From JBKECP01 sp047974765 (lineage in GTDB: Bacteria; Pseudomonadota; Gammaproteobacteria; Pseudomonadales; Halieaceae): a DNA stretch of 64,000 nt. Positions 10,447-18,572 of this stretch are shown piece after piece. The position numbers and the translations under genes were made by a program. The stretch is taken from contig JBKECP010000020.1 in NCBI GenBank assembly GCA_047974765.1, positions 186,001 to 250,000 of the forward strand, given 5' to 3'. Positions within the stretch are counted from its first letter, which is position 1, and the number at the start of each line of letters is the position of its first letter. The notes under the pieces are model-generated. The model worked only from the letters and a program-made list of their open reading frames with translations. It ran no database searches and was not told where the DNA came from.

Positions 10447-11318
10447 TGAGCATTTTAATCGACAAGAATACCAAGGTTATCTGTCAGGGTTTTACCGGTT
10501 CCCAGGGTACTTTTCACTCTGAACAGGCCATCGAATACGGCACCAAAATGGTTGGTGGTGTTACCCCCGGCAAGGGTGGTCAGCAGCACCTGGGCCTGCC
10601 GGTATTTAATACTGTTGCTGATGCCGTTGCCGAAACCGGCGCCGATGCTTCTGTAATTTATGTGCCAGCGCCATTTTGCAAGGACTCTATCCTGGAGGCG
10701 GCAAATAGCGGCCTTAGACTGATTGTATGTATTACAGAGGGTATTCCTACGCTGGATATGCTGGATGCAAAAGTGCGTTGTGATGAGCTGGGTGTGCGCT
10801 TGATCGGTCCGAACTGCCCTGGTGTAATCACACCCGGCGAGTGCAAAATTGGCATTATGCCTGGTCATATTCACCTGCCGGGCAAGGTGGGCATCGTGTC
10901 CCGCTCCGGTACTTTGACGTATGAAGCGGTCAAACAGACCACTGATGCCGGTTTTGGTCAGTCCACCTGTGTTGGTATTGGCGGTGATCCGATTCCAGGT
11001 TCTAACTTTATTGATATTCTGGCAATGTTTGAGAAAGACGCCGCTACTGAGGCCATCGTAATGATTGGCGAAATTGGTGGCACTGCCGAGGAAGAGGCCG
11101 CAGCTTATATCAAGGCCAATGTCAGTAAGCCGGTAGTTTCCTATATTGCCGGTGTGACGGCCCCCAAGGGCAAACGCATGGGCCATGCCGGTGCCATCAT
11201 TTCTGGCGGTAAGGGTACGGCTGATGAAAAGTTTGCAGCACTGGAAGATGCCGGTGTAAAAACCGTGCGATCTCTGGCTGAAATCGGCAGTGCTTTGGCG
11301 GAAGTGACCGGTTGGTAA
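10446..11318 (+). CDS. sucD: Succinyl-CoA synthetase alpha subunit SucD
   Basis: This 290-residue alpha subunit carries the phosphohistidine intermediate of succinyl-CoA synthetase. The CoA-binding Rossmann domain begins at ILIDKNTKVICQGFTGSQGT. The phosphorylated histidine is H247 in RMGHAGAIISGGKGTA, and GPNCPGVITPGECKIG is the usual family block. The gene shares one base with the sucC stop. It closes the TCA operon; an intrinsic terminator lies 23 bases downstream. Confidence 0.97.
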
Positions 11319-11340
11319 TTCATCACTGCAAAATAAATAA

Positions 11341-11374
11341 AACCCCGAGCGGTTTTGGCTGTTCGGGGTTTTTT
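11341..11374 (+). terminator. Rho-independent terminator of the sdh-suc operon
   Basis: A 10-bp stem (aaccccgagc 11341-11350 with gttcggggtt 11361-11370, one G-U pair) and a 10-base loop are followed by a T-run. It lies right after sucD and has the full intrinsic terminator architecture. Confidence 0.92.
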
Positions 11375-11459
11375 ATTGCCTTTTAAGCAGGGCAAGCGAA
11401 GCGATGTCTGAGTTGAAGCCTATGTCCGGAGCTGCTGTACTCTACAGTGTCGACACAAA

Positions 11460-11600
11460 ATGACCGGGCAGGCTAACCTCGACCAGCTGAATGAGCTGCT
11501 TGATGCGCAGGCAATGAGAACAGCGATAAGACCTACAGGTGCATATAATAGACTTGAGTCATATTTGATTAAAAATAACAATAAAAACATTGAGTTATAA
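11460..11600 (+). other. Unassigned 46-codon ORF in the sucD-htpG gap
   Basis: The 448 bases between sucD and htpG hold no recognised gene. An ATG at 11460 opens a 46-residue frame (MTGQANLDQLNELLDAQAM...) ending at TAA 11598. The first half has ordinary base composition and predicts a helix. The second half (from about 11530) becomes very AT-rich and reads Asn/Lys-rich. No ribosome site is visible. It may be a broken gene remnant or chance; I do not recognise it. The AT-rich tract continues to about 11640. Confidence 0.2.
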
Positions 11601-11678
11601 TTTTATTTATAAGTTAATTCTATTTCTTGTGAAGAGTTCATAGCTGCTTTTTGGTATCTGCCCCTTTCTAAAATACAC

Positions 11679-11706
11679 CTTGAATTCTGGCGTTGCGCCC
11701 CCATCT
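11679..11706 (+). promoter_or_regulatory. Sigma-32 heat-shock promoter of htpG
   Basis: CTTGAA at 11679-11684 is followed after 14 bases by CCCCATCT at 11699-11706. This matches the enterobacterial sigma-32 consensus (CTTGAA, 13-14 bases, CCCCATnT) at nearly every position. It lies about 60 bases before the htpG start, leaving a short leader. Confidence 0.88.
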
Positions 11707-11767
11707 GTTGCCTGTTCGTATTGATTTCGATCCATTGTTTATAGTCAGGCATTTACAAGAGGACCCT

Positions 11768-13708
11768 ATGACTGCTGATGTAAAAAAAGAAACGCTGGGC
11801 TTTCAGACCGAGGCCCGACAGTTACTGCAACTGATGATCCACTCTTTGTACAGCAACCGGGAAATCTTCCTTCGGGAGCTGATCTCCAACGCCTCTGATG
11901 CTATCGACAAACTGCGCTTTGCCGCACTGTCTGACAGCACCTTGCTGGAAGGCTCGGGTGAATATCAGATTCAGGTGGATATCGACAGTGAAGCCGGTAC
12001 GATCAGCATCAGTGACAATGGAATCGGTATGAACCGCGCCGATATCATCGATAACCTCGGCACGATTGCCAAATCCGGCACTGCGGCTTTTCTGGAGAAT
12101 TTGAGTGGTGACCAGAAGAAAGATTCCCAGCTGATTGGCCAGTTTGGGGTTGGTTTTTATTCAGCTTTTATTGTGGCTGACAGAGTTGAGGTACACAGCC
12201 GCAAAGCGGGTGAGTCAGCCGATGAAGGTATTGTGTGGTCTTCTGCCGGTGAGGCTGAATTTACCATTGAATCGCGTGACAAAGCTGAACGAGGTAGCTG
12301 CATTACGCTGTTCTTGAAGGATGACTGCAAGGAATTTGCTGATGCTTTTCGCGTGCGCAGTGTCATCAAAAAATACTCTGATCATATCTCTGTGCCGGTG
12401 CTGATGGAAAAGCCTCCGGTGCCACCTGCCCATAATGAAGAAGATGACGAGCTGAAAGAGGACGTGGTGGCGGAGATTGCCACACCTGAATATGAAGCTG
12501 TCAATGAAGCAACCGCCCTGTGGACACGCACGCGTACTGATATCAGTGATGAAGAATATCAGGGCTTTTATCGCCATGTTTCCCACGACTTCGAGGAGCC
12601 TTTAAGCTGGAGCCATAACAAGGTTGAAGGCAAGCTCGAATATACCAGCTTGCTATACTTGCCGCGGCGGGCACCCTTTGATTTGTGGAACCGCGATATG
12701 AATCGCGGTCTTAAACTTTATGTACAGCGCACCTTTATCATGGACGAGGCAGAACAGTTCTTGCCGCTGTATCTGCGTTTTGTGAAGGGTGTACTGGATT
12801 CCAATGATTTGCCGCTGAATGTATCGCGTGAAATTTTGCAGCAGGATGGCAATGTAGAATCCATGCGCAATGCGCTGACCAAGCGGGTGCTGGATATGCT
12901 GGCCAAGCTGGCCAAAAAAGAGGGTGATGACTACGCCACCTTCTGGCAGGAGTTTGGTCAGGTACTCAAAGAAGGTCCAGCAGAAGATTTTGCCAATAAG
13001 GAAAAAATCGCCAAACTGCTGCGTTTTGCCACCACACATACAGATAAGCCAGAACAGGATCAGTCGCTGGATAGTTATATTGCACGTATGAACGAAGGTC
13101 AGGACAAGATTTACTATGTGGTAGCAGAGAACTTCAACACTGCCCGCCACAGTCCCCATCTGGAGGTTTTCCGCAAGAAGGGTATTGAGGTTTTACTACT
13201 GTCTGATCGTGTTGATGACTGGCTGATGAATCATTTGCAGGAATTTGATGGCAAGAGCTTCCAGGATGTTGCCCGTGGTGCACTTGATTTAAACAGTGAT
13301 TCTGAAGAGGAAAAGGCTGAGCAGGAAAAACTGCAAAAAGATAGCGAAGGCCTGATTGAACGCCTGGCCAAAGTGCTGGATGAAAAGGTGGCTGAGGTGC
13401 GCGCTACCAGCCGTTTGACAGAATCCGCTGCCTGCCTGGTCGTGGGGGATTTTGATATGGGTGCCCAGATGCGTCGTATTATGGAAGCGGCGGGGCAGTC
13501 AGTTCCCGACACCAAGCCCATTCTTGAGATCAATCCCCAGCACCCCTTGCTGGCGATGCTCGATGCAGAAAGCGACGAAGACCGTTTTGGTGAGTTGGCC
13601 AATATTGTGTTCGATCAGGCCTTGCTGGCTGAAGGTGGTCAGCTGGATGATCCGGCCAGTTATGTGGCGCGTTTAAACCGGTTGCTATTGCAGATGAGTC
13701 AGTGCTGA
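11768..13708 (+). CDS. htpG: Molecular chaperone HtpG (bacterial Hsp90)
   Basis: This is an ATP-dependent cytosolic chaperone dimer, 646 residues from the ATG at 11768 with an AGAGGACC ribosome site. An in-frame start at 11693 lies inside the heat-shock promoter and was rejected. The GHKL ATPase domain shows LISNASDAIDKLR, SDNGIGM, GTIAKSGTAAF and GQFGVGFYSAF. The middle domain has GVLDSNDLPLNVSREILQ, and the dimerisation domain closes the protein. A run of acidic residues (NEEDDELKEDVV) marks the charged linker. It appears to be a single-gene heat-shock unit. Confidence 0.97.
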   Translation: MTADVKKETLGFQTEARQLLQLMIHSLYSNREIFLRELISNASDAIDKLRFAALSDSTLLEGSGEYQIQVDIDSEAGTISISDNGIGMNRADIIDNLGTIAKSGTAAFLENLSGDQKKDSQLIGQFGVGFYSAFIVADRVEVHSRKAGESADEGIVWSSAGEAEFTIESRDKAERGSCITLFLKDDCKEFADAFRVRSVIKKYSDHISVPVLMEKPPVPPAHNEEDDELKEDVVAEIATPEYEAVNEATALWTRTRTDISDEEYQGFYRHVSHDFEEPLSWSHNKVEGKLEYTSLLYLPRRAPFDLWNRDMNRGLKLYVQRTFIMDEAEQFLPLYLRFVKGVLDSNDLPLNVSREILQQDGNVESMRNALTKRVLDMLAKLAKKEGDDYATFWQEFGQVLKEGPAEDFANKEKIAKLLRFATTHTDKPEQDQSLDSYIARMNEGQDKIYYVVAENFNTARHSPHLEVFRKKGIEVLLLSDRVDDWLMNHLQEFDGKSFQDVARGALDLNSDSEEEKAEQEKLQKDSEGLIERLAKVLDEKVAEVRATSRLTESAACLVVGDFDMGAQMRRIMEAAGQSVPDTKPILEINPQHPLLAMLDAESDEDRFGELANIVFDQALLAEGGQLDDPASYVARLNRLLLQMSQC

Positions 13709-13746
13709 CAGGTACATAAACAATACAGTTATTGTTGTTTATCGGG

Positions 13747-13780
13747 CACTGTCGTACACGGTTATATCAATACGACAGTG
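13747..13780. terminator. Stem-loop downstream of htpG
   Basis: A perfect 10-bp inverted repeat, cactgtcgta (13747-13756) and tacgacagtg (13771-13780), encloses a 14-base loop in the htpG-sixA gap. There is no T-run, so it is not a classic intrinsic terminator; it could stabilise the htpG mRNA 3' end or be a protein site. Confidence 0.4.
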
Positions 13781-13837
13781 TCTGATCCTGGCAACTGGCC
13801 TTGAAATTGGCCCTGATGATTTTACAGGATAGCCAGT

Positions 13838-14341
13838 ATGATTCTAACAATATGGCGTCATGGTGAGGCGGCTCAGGCAAGCGATGATTGCCTGCGGGAG
13901 CTGACACCGACAGGTATAAAAAATATAGAGCACGGTGCACACAGATTGTCAGAAATCTGTGCTCGGAAAATGCTGCCTTTACCTGAGCGCCTCTGGCATA
14001 GTCGCTGGCAGCGCACGACACAAACAGCCCAACTAATCAAAGATCAATTTACCAATATTTCTTCCTGCCCTGAAAATGCGCTGATTCCAGGGCGAACCCC
14101 TGCGCAGCTTGAACCGGTACTGGAGCGTATTTGGTATTCACCGCTGCGACCTGAGCACCTTGTCCTGGTTTCACACCAGCCCCTGGTCTCTGCATTGGCA
14201 GACTTTCTCTGTGGTCAGCGGGGTGTTGTTCCTTTTATGCCACCGGGGGGGTTTGCTACCTTGTCAGTGGACGCGCCTGCGGCGGTGGGTGCCGGGCTAT
14301 TGTTCTGGTCTTTTCCTCCAGCCTATGAGGCCGGTGTGTGA
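13838..14341 (+). CDS. sixA: Phosphohistidine phosphatase SixA
   Basis: This 167-residue histidine-phosphatase-family protein (E. coli SixA 161) carries the catalytic RHG at 7-9, with H8 as nucleophile, and a second conserved His in LVLVSHQPLVSAL. SixA removes phosphate from phosphohistidine in His-containing phosphotransfer domains, including nitrogen-PTS NPr in E. coli. Its TGA overlaps the following hydrolase start (GTGA), so the two are probably co-translated. The family assignment is firm; the substrate here is inferred. Confidence 0.85.
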   Translation: MILTIWRHGEAAQASDDCLRELTPTGIKNIEHGAHRLSEICARKMLPLPERLWHSRWQRTTQTAQLIKDQFTNISSCPENALIPGRTPAQLEPVLERIWYSPLRPEHLVLVSHQPLVSALADFLCGQRGVVPFMPPGGFATLSVDAPAAVGAGLLFWSFPPAYEAGV

Positions 14342-15201
14342 GTGTGCTCAAACAGCCTCGTGAATGCAGTTGGCAGATCGATGGGCTTGCCTTGCGGGGT
14401 TTGCAGTGGGGTGATGAAGATGCCTGTCCGGTATTGGCTCTGCATGGCTGGCAGGATAATGCCGCCAGTTTTGCTCATCTTGCTCCGCAACTGGATGGAT
14501 GTCATATTGTCGCACCGGATCTGAGTGGGCAGGGCAAAAGTGCTTCGCGCTCCATGGATGCCACTTATAATATCTGGGATGATGCTCCGCAGATAATAAC
14601 TTTGCTTGATCAGCTTGGTTGGCAGCGTTGCTCACTATTGGGGCATTCGCGTGGTGCAATTATGTCCACCTTGCTGGCTTCAGCACTGCCGGAACGCTTT
14701 GAGCGTCTGGTGCTGCTTGATGCCGTTATTCCGGCTGCTGAGCGGGAGGAGGATTTTCCTGAACAGTTTGCCAAATTTCTGCATGATCGCCGGTTGGCGC
14801 TGACTGCAAAACAACGGCGTTATGCCACGTATGATGAAGCTGTATCTGCCCGTGCCCGCCGTGGTTTACCATTGGCTTCAGCGCATGGTCTGGCCAGTCG
14901 AGGTTTGGCCGGTGATGATGAGCAGGGATGGGTCTGGCAGATTGACCCGCGTTTGCGGGGTTCTTCAGCTATCAAGTTGAGCCATGTCCAGTTAAATGCC
15001 ATTGTGGCAGCTGTCAAAGCGCCAACCCTGATTCTCAAAGCCAGTGAGGGTGCCATGAAAACGTTGTCGTTGGGGCATTTGCTAAGCAGTAATTCACAGT
15101 TGCAGATACAGGTGGTTGAAGGCGGCCATCATTTTCATATGGAACCGGTAGTGGATCAGTGGGTGGCGACCATTTTGGATTTTTTGGGTGTAAATAAATG
15201 A
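14338..15201 (+). CDS. Alpha/beta hydrolase
   Basis: This 287-residue alpha/beta-hydrolase-fold enzyme shows an oxyanion-hole motif LHGWQDN (35-41), a nucleophile elbow GHSRGA with S104, and a C-terminal His in EGGHHFHME, giving a complete catalytic triad pattern. No signal peptide is visible, so it is probably cytoplasmic. The GTG start overlaps the sixA stop by 4 bases, and its stop overlaps the next ATG (ATGA). Substrate is unknown; sequence alone does not separate esterase, lipase or MhpC-like activity. Confidence 0.8.
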   Translation: MSVLKQPRECSWQIDGLALRGLQWGDEDACPVLALHGWQDNAASFAHLAPQLDGCHIVAPDLSGQGKSASRSMDATYNIWDDAPQIITLLDQLGWQRCSLLGHSRGAIMSTLLASALPERFERLVLLDAVIPAAEREEDFPEQFAKFLHDRRLALTAKQRRYATYDEAVSARARRGLPLASAHGLASRGLAGDDEQGWVWQIDPRLRGSSAIKLSHVQLNAIVAAVKAPTLILKASEGAMKTLSLGHLLSSNSQLQIQVVEGGHHFHMEPVVDQWVATILDFLGVNK

Positions 15202-15764
15202 CCTTGGTTTTTTCTTCTGCTCAAGCAGTGCTGCTGTTGGTACTTTTGTGGCCTGCCTGTGGTTTTGCCCAGAGTGCCCCCTCGCAGCCTGAGTTGTTGC
15301 TACAGTCTTTGGATGAATTCCCTCACGCCCGTCGTATTGGCAGGTTTCGTGATCAGGTAGAGGACTACGAGGTGGGTCTGGGGGCCATGCGCAAGCAGTT
15401 TGGTGACTGGAGCTTTAAGCACAGTCGGCGAATCAATGGTGAACGTGTGCGCTATAACTGGCAGATTGTTGATGGCTACTCTTCGTCGGAGGTGTTTGAT
15501 GAGCTGGCCAATGAGGTTGAAAGCCTCGATGGCAGCGAAGTGTTGTATACCTGCCAGGGCAGAGCCTGTGGACATGCTGCACAATGGGCTAACCGGGTAT
15601 TTGGTGAACGTCTGCTGTACGGCAGAGCGGAAGATCAACGCTACCGGATCTATCGTATTGCCAATACGGGTGGTGAAGGCGAGCACTATCTGCTTGTCTA
15701 TGCCGGTGTGCGCAGCTCTGAGCGTCAGTACCTGCACGCAGAGGTGATTGCGTTAACGCCGTAA
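15198..15764 (+). CDS. Exported DUF4892-like protein
   Basis: This 188-residue protein has a hydrophobic N-terminus (about 6-22) ending in FAQSAP, a typical signal-peptidase site, so it is likely periplasmic. The body contains RVFGERLLYGRAEDQRYRIYR and HYLLVYAGVRSSERQYLHAEVI, which I recognise as resembling the DUF4892 family of gammaproteobacteria; function is unknown. Two cysteines (YTCQGRACG) could form a disulfide. It overlaps the hydrolase by 4 bases and ends the sixA-hydrolase-DUF4892 unit, converging on folE. Confidence 0.7.
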   Translation: MTLVFSSAQAVLLLVLLWPACGFAQSAPSQPELLLQSLDEFPHARRIGRFRDQVEDYEVGLGAMRKQFGDWSFKHSRRINGERVRYNWQIVDGYSSSEVFDELANEVESLDGSEVLYTCQGRACGHAAQWANRVFGERLLYGRAEDQRYRIYRIANTGGEGEHYLLVYAGVRSSERQYLHAEVIALTP

Positions 15765-15788
15765 ATCCTAACTGCAAGCAGGGCAGTT

Positions 15789-15824
15789 AACGTTGCAACT
15801 AATGTCGTAACTAACGTCGTAACT
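15789..15824. repeat. Three 12-bp tandem repeats at the folE 3' end
   Basis: Units aacgttgcaact, aatgtcgtaact and aacgtcgtaact lie head to tail. Read on the minus strand in the folE frame, each unit encodes a Leu-(Arg/Gln)-(Arg/His)-stop pattern, so the real folE stop (15811-15813) is followed by two further in-frame stops. A 7-bp hairpin (15769-15789) adjoins it. It looks like replication slippage between convergent genes. Confidence 0.75.
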
Positions 15825-16359
15825 GAAGTAGTGAAAGAAACTCCTCACGGGTTTTCTGGGAGCTGCGAAAGGTGCCCAGCATGGCGGACGTTTTCATCAG
15901 CGAGTTCTGCTTTTCTACGCCGCGCATCATCATGCACATGTGCTGGGCTTCAATAATAACGCCAACACCCTCGGCTCCAGTGACCTCCATGACGGTATTG
16001 GCAATCTGCGATGTCAGTGACTCCTGAATTTGCAGACGGCGGGCAAAAACATCCACCAACCGTGCCACTTTTGATAATCCCAGTACCTTTCCTGTGGGAA
16101 TGTAGGCAACGTGGCACTTGCCAATAAAAGGCAGCAGGTGGTGCTCACACAGTGAGTACAGCTCCACATCCTGTACCAGTACCATCTCGCTGGAATCGGA
16201 GGGAAACAGAGCATTATTGACTACGGTTTCTACCGACTGCTGATAGCCACGTGTCAAAAATTCAAAGGCCTTGGCCGCACGTTTGGGCGTATCGATCAGT
16301 CCCGGACGACTGAGGTCTTCGCCGATGGCTTCAATAATGCGTGCCCAGTTATCTTCCAC
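15811..16359 (-). CDS. folE: GTP cyclohydrolase I FolE
   Basis: This enzyme converts GTP to 7,8-dihydroneopterin triphosphate, the first step of folate (and pterin) synthesis. Zinc-site and catalytic blocks are visible: SLCEHHLLPFIGKCHVAYIP and QHMCMMMRGVEK, with SRPGLIDTPKRAAKAFEFL near the N-terminus. I chose the GTG at 16359 (182 residues), because AAGGA lies 8 bases before it and the length fits short FolE proteins. An in-frame TTG at 16404 would add 15 residues but lies against a palindrome. The gene is transcribed towards the DUF4892 gene. Confidence 0.93.
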   Translation of the reverse strand: MEDNWARIIEAIGEDLSRPGLIDTPKRAAKAFEFLTRGYQQSVETVVNNALFPSDSSEMVLVQDVELYSLCEHHLLPFIGKCHVAYIPTGKVLGLSKVARLVDVFARRLQIQESLTSQIANTVMEVTGAEGVGVIIEAQHMCMMMRGVEKQNSLMKTSAMLGTFRSSQKTREEFLSLLQLRR

Positions 16360-16396
16360 GTCAGTATTCCTTGGCGGAGTCTGCAAAGCCCGCGAT

Positions 16397-16443
16397 ATTA
16401 TCAACCATGCCTATGGCATGGCAAACCGTTTGCATTATCAACC
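16397..16443. promoter_or_regulatory. Dyad cluster upstream of folE
   Basis: A 10-bp direct repeat, attatcaacc, occurs at 16397-16406 and 16434-16443. Between the copies are two interrupted palindromes: ccatgcc-tat-ggcatgg (16405-16421) and gcaaa-ccg-tttgc (16421-16433). They sit just upstream of the folE start and look like operator sites; no regulator is identifiable from sequence. Confidence 0.5.
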
Positions 16444-16444
16444 T

Positions 16445-16482
16445 GACAATCAAATAGATGAATCCTTCATTATTTGATTGTC
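16445..16482. promoter_or_regulatory. Long stem-loop upstream of folE
   Basis: gacaatcaaata (16445-16456) pairs perfectly with tatttgattgtc (16471-16482). After one bulged base, atgaa pairs with ttcat, leaving a 3-base loop: a 17-bp stem in all. No T-run flanks it on either side. It lies next to the dyad cluster in the folE upstream region. Confidence 0.6.
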
Positions 16483-16552
16483 GCCCATGAAAATCAGCGA
16501 AATTTGTGAAATCCCTTTATTTTCAGGGGTTTGCGCAGGTTTACAGCCTGCG

Positions 16553-16572
16553 GCGGCACATTCATGTGCCGC
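16553..16572. terminator. Stem-loop between folE and the ABC exporter genes
   Basis: gcggcaca (16553-16560) and tgtgccgc (16565-16572) form a perfect 8-bp stem with a 4-base loop, about 90 bases beyond the minus-strand ABC permease stop. It plausibly ends that operon, though the flanking T-run is poor. Confidence 0.4.
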
Positions 16573-16661
16573 TTATTAATTGGGCTAAAAGCTTGCCGAG
16601 TTAATATCTATCAGACAGAGACGGTCTGCTGATCCGCCTGGTGGATCTGCTCACCCTTCAT

Positions 16662-17831
16662 CTAGCTGGAAATTGCCAGATTTTCGCGGTGATAAAGACG
16701 GGCAGCCAGCAACCAAAGCAGCAAGCCCAGTCCGAAACCACTGCCCAGATAGATAGACCATTCCTGTACTGTGATGGTTTCGCTGCGCACCAGTTTCAGA
16801 ATAATCTGGTTTTGAGCCAGGAAAGGTACGCTAAATTGCCAGAGCTGATTTTTAATGGGGTTCACCATCAGCAAAATTGTCGGAATGATGGGTAAAATCG
16901 TCAGCAGACTGAAATAACTCTGGGCCTCTTTGACTGATTTTACAGCAGCGGCAATCAGGGTCAGTAAGGTGCAGCCAATCAGTACCATAGGCAATAGCGC
17001 CAACAAAAGTCTGGCCATTACGGACACCGATACATCCACGCGTTGCAGAGGGCCAGAGGCCAGGTGAAAACTCAGTTTAAAAGCCAGCAAAATCAATACA
17101 AGAGCCAACATGCCAAACAGGCAGGCAGCCAGAATTTTGCCGCTCATAATCAGATTTCGCCCGGCTGGTGTGGCCAGTAGCGGTTCCAGTGATTGCCGTT
17201 CACGCTCGCCAGCTGTTACATCAATTACCAGTGCCGCTCCACCAAGAAAGCTGGAGATAATCAATAAATAGGGTAAGAAAGCCAACAGCATACCGCGCCG
17301 TGCTTCGGGGGTGGCCACATCCCGTTGGGCCAGTTGTAGCGCCTGGCTGGTCTGAGGACTGACACCCCGGTTGATGGTGCGCAGGGCGCCAACTGTCGCA
17401 CTGTACTGGGCCAGTACAGTGCGCAAACGCTCGACAGGGATATGAGAATCCTGGCGCGAACTGTCATAGATCAGCTCTGCCCGGGCGGGCTTGCTGCTTC
17501 GCCACTGTTCGGCGAAGGTCGCATCAATGGCCAGTATGACCTCGTGCTGCTGTTCACGTACAGCTCTGTCGGGTTCCTCAGGTGCTGGCTGAACCTCGAT
17601 ATTGTAGCCCTTCAGGTAGCGCATTAAATTAGGTGCATGTTCAGCACCGATCACCGGCAGTTCAAGAGTTGATTCCAGCTGTGTGCGCATACGGCTTTCA
17701 GTCAGTGTACTGATACTTAAAATCAGTGTTGGAATGATGATCGGCCCCAATAATAAAGCCAGGGCAATGGTTTTGTGATCACGAAAGAGATCGACCAGCT
17801 CCTTGCAAGTAACCACCCAGAGGGTCTTCAT
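16662..17831 (-). CDS. ABC-2 type exporter permease (NatB-like)
   Basis: This 389-residue membrane protein belongs to the ABC-2 permease group resembling NatB. One N-terminal transmembrane helix (about 19-40) is followed by a large extracytoplasmic region (about 45-170), then five or so helices from residue 180 onward. The block TAGERERQSLEPLLATPAGRN is typical of NatB-type permeases. It overlaps the ATPase gene upstream by 4 bases, so the two form one transporter. NatAB of Bacillus exports sodium; the substrate here is not known. Confidence 0.82.
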   Translation of the reverse strand: MKTLWVVTCKELVDLFRDHKTIALALLLGPIIIPTLILSISTLTESRMRTQLESTLELPVIGAEHAPNLMRYLKGYNIEVQPAPEEPDRAVREQQHEVILAIDATFAEQWRSSKPARAELIYDSSRQDSHIPVERLRTVLAQYSATVGALRTINRGVSPQTSQALQLAQRDVATPEARRGMLLAFLPYLLIISSFLGGAALVIDVTAGERERQSLEPLLATPAGRNLIMSGKILAACLFGMLALVLILLAFKLSFHLASGPLQRVDVSVSVMARLLLALLPMVLIGCTLLTLIAAAVKSVKEAQSYFSLLTILPIIPTILLMVNPIKNQLWQFSVPFLAQNQIILKLVRSETITVQEWSIYLGSGFGLGLLLWLLAARLYHRENLAISS

Positions 17832-18571
17832 GCGTTTTTTTCCTCCAGTTCAGCCAGGCAGATAAAGACCTCTTCAAGATCATTGAGTCCGGTTTGTTGG
17901 CGCAGCTCATCGGGGCTGCCACTGGCGCGTATTTCACCTTTGGCCATGATCACAATGCGGTCACAAAGCGCAGCAACTTCCTGCATGATATGGCTGGACA
18001 AAATGATACAGTGTCCGTCTGCACGCAGCGCCTGTAAAAAATAGCGCAGACGACGGGTTGTCATCACATCCAGACCATTGGTGGGTTCATCCAGAATAAT
18101 ATTGCGTGGTTGGTGGATGAGTGCGCGGGCAATGGCCGTTTTAGTACGTTGCCCCTGTGAAAAACCTTCACAGCGTCGATCGAGAAAATCCTCCATTACC
18201 AGAGTGTGTGCCAGAGCCTGTATCCGCTCAGTAATTACTGCCTCATTCAAACCATGCAGACGGCCAAAGTAGGCAATGTTTTCACGAGCGGTGAGACGTT
18301 TATAAATCCCGCGTGCATCGGGCAGTACGCCCAGGCGTTTACGGGCAGCTGTAGGCGCCTGCCGGGTATTGATATGATCAATTTCAATATGGCCGCTGTC
18401 GGGTTGCATCAGTGTATAGAGCATGCGTAATGTGGTGGTTTTACCGGCCCCGTTGGGACCGAGCAGGCCGGTGATCTCACCGTCATTGGCTTCAAAACTG
18501 ACGCCCTTGACCGCAGCGACAGACCCGCCCTTGTCGACAAAGGATTTACAAAGTGTGTTGGCACGTATCAT
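17828..18571 (-). CDS. ABC exporter ATP-binding protein (NatA-like)
   Basis: This 247-residue nucleotide-binding subunit powers the adjacent NatB-like permease. It has Walker A GPNGAGKTTT, a signature variant FSQGQRTK, Walker B IILDEPTNGLD and the switch His in ILSSHIMQEV. I start it at the ATG 18571, two bases past the stop of the upstream peptidase, giving MIRANTLCKSF. An in-frame extension to 18655 would lie within the peptidase gene. The third gene of the unit is a lipoprotein peptidase, hinting at a joint role in export or envelope processing. Confidence 0.88.
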   Translation of the reverse strand: MIRANTLCKSFVDKGGSVAAVKGVSFEANDGEITGLLGPNGAGKTTTLRMLYTLMQPDSGHIEIDHINTRQAPTAARKRLGVLPDARGIYKRLTARENIAYFGRLHGLNEAVITERIQALAHTLVMEDFLDRRCEGFSQGQRTKTAIARALIHQPRNIILDEPTNGLDVMTTRRLRYFLQALRADGHCIILSSHIMQEVAALCDRIVIMAKGEIRASGSPDELRQQTGLNDLEEVFICLAELEEKNA

Positions 18572-18572
18572 C

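Noticed and set aside
11530..11650. AT-rich tract as a replication origin
   Set aside because: No DnaA-box cluster or origin-linked genes are visible; the tract is only about 120 bases.
16360..16404. TTG start for folE giving 197 residues
   Set aside because: The GTG at 16359 has a well-spaced AAGGA and gives the usual FolE length; the TTG lies against a palindrome without a ribosome site.
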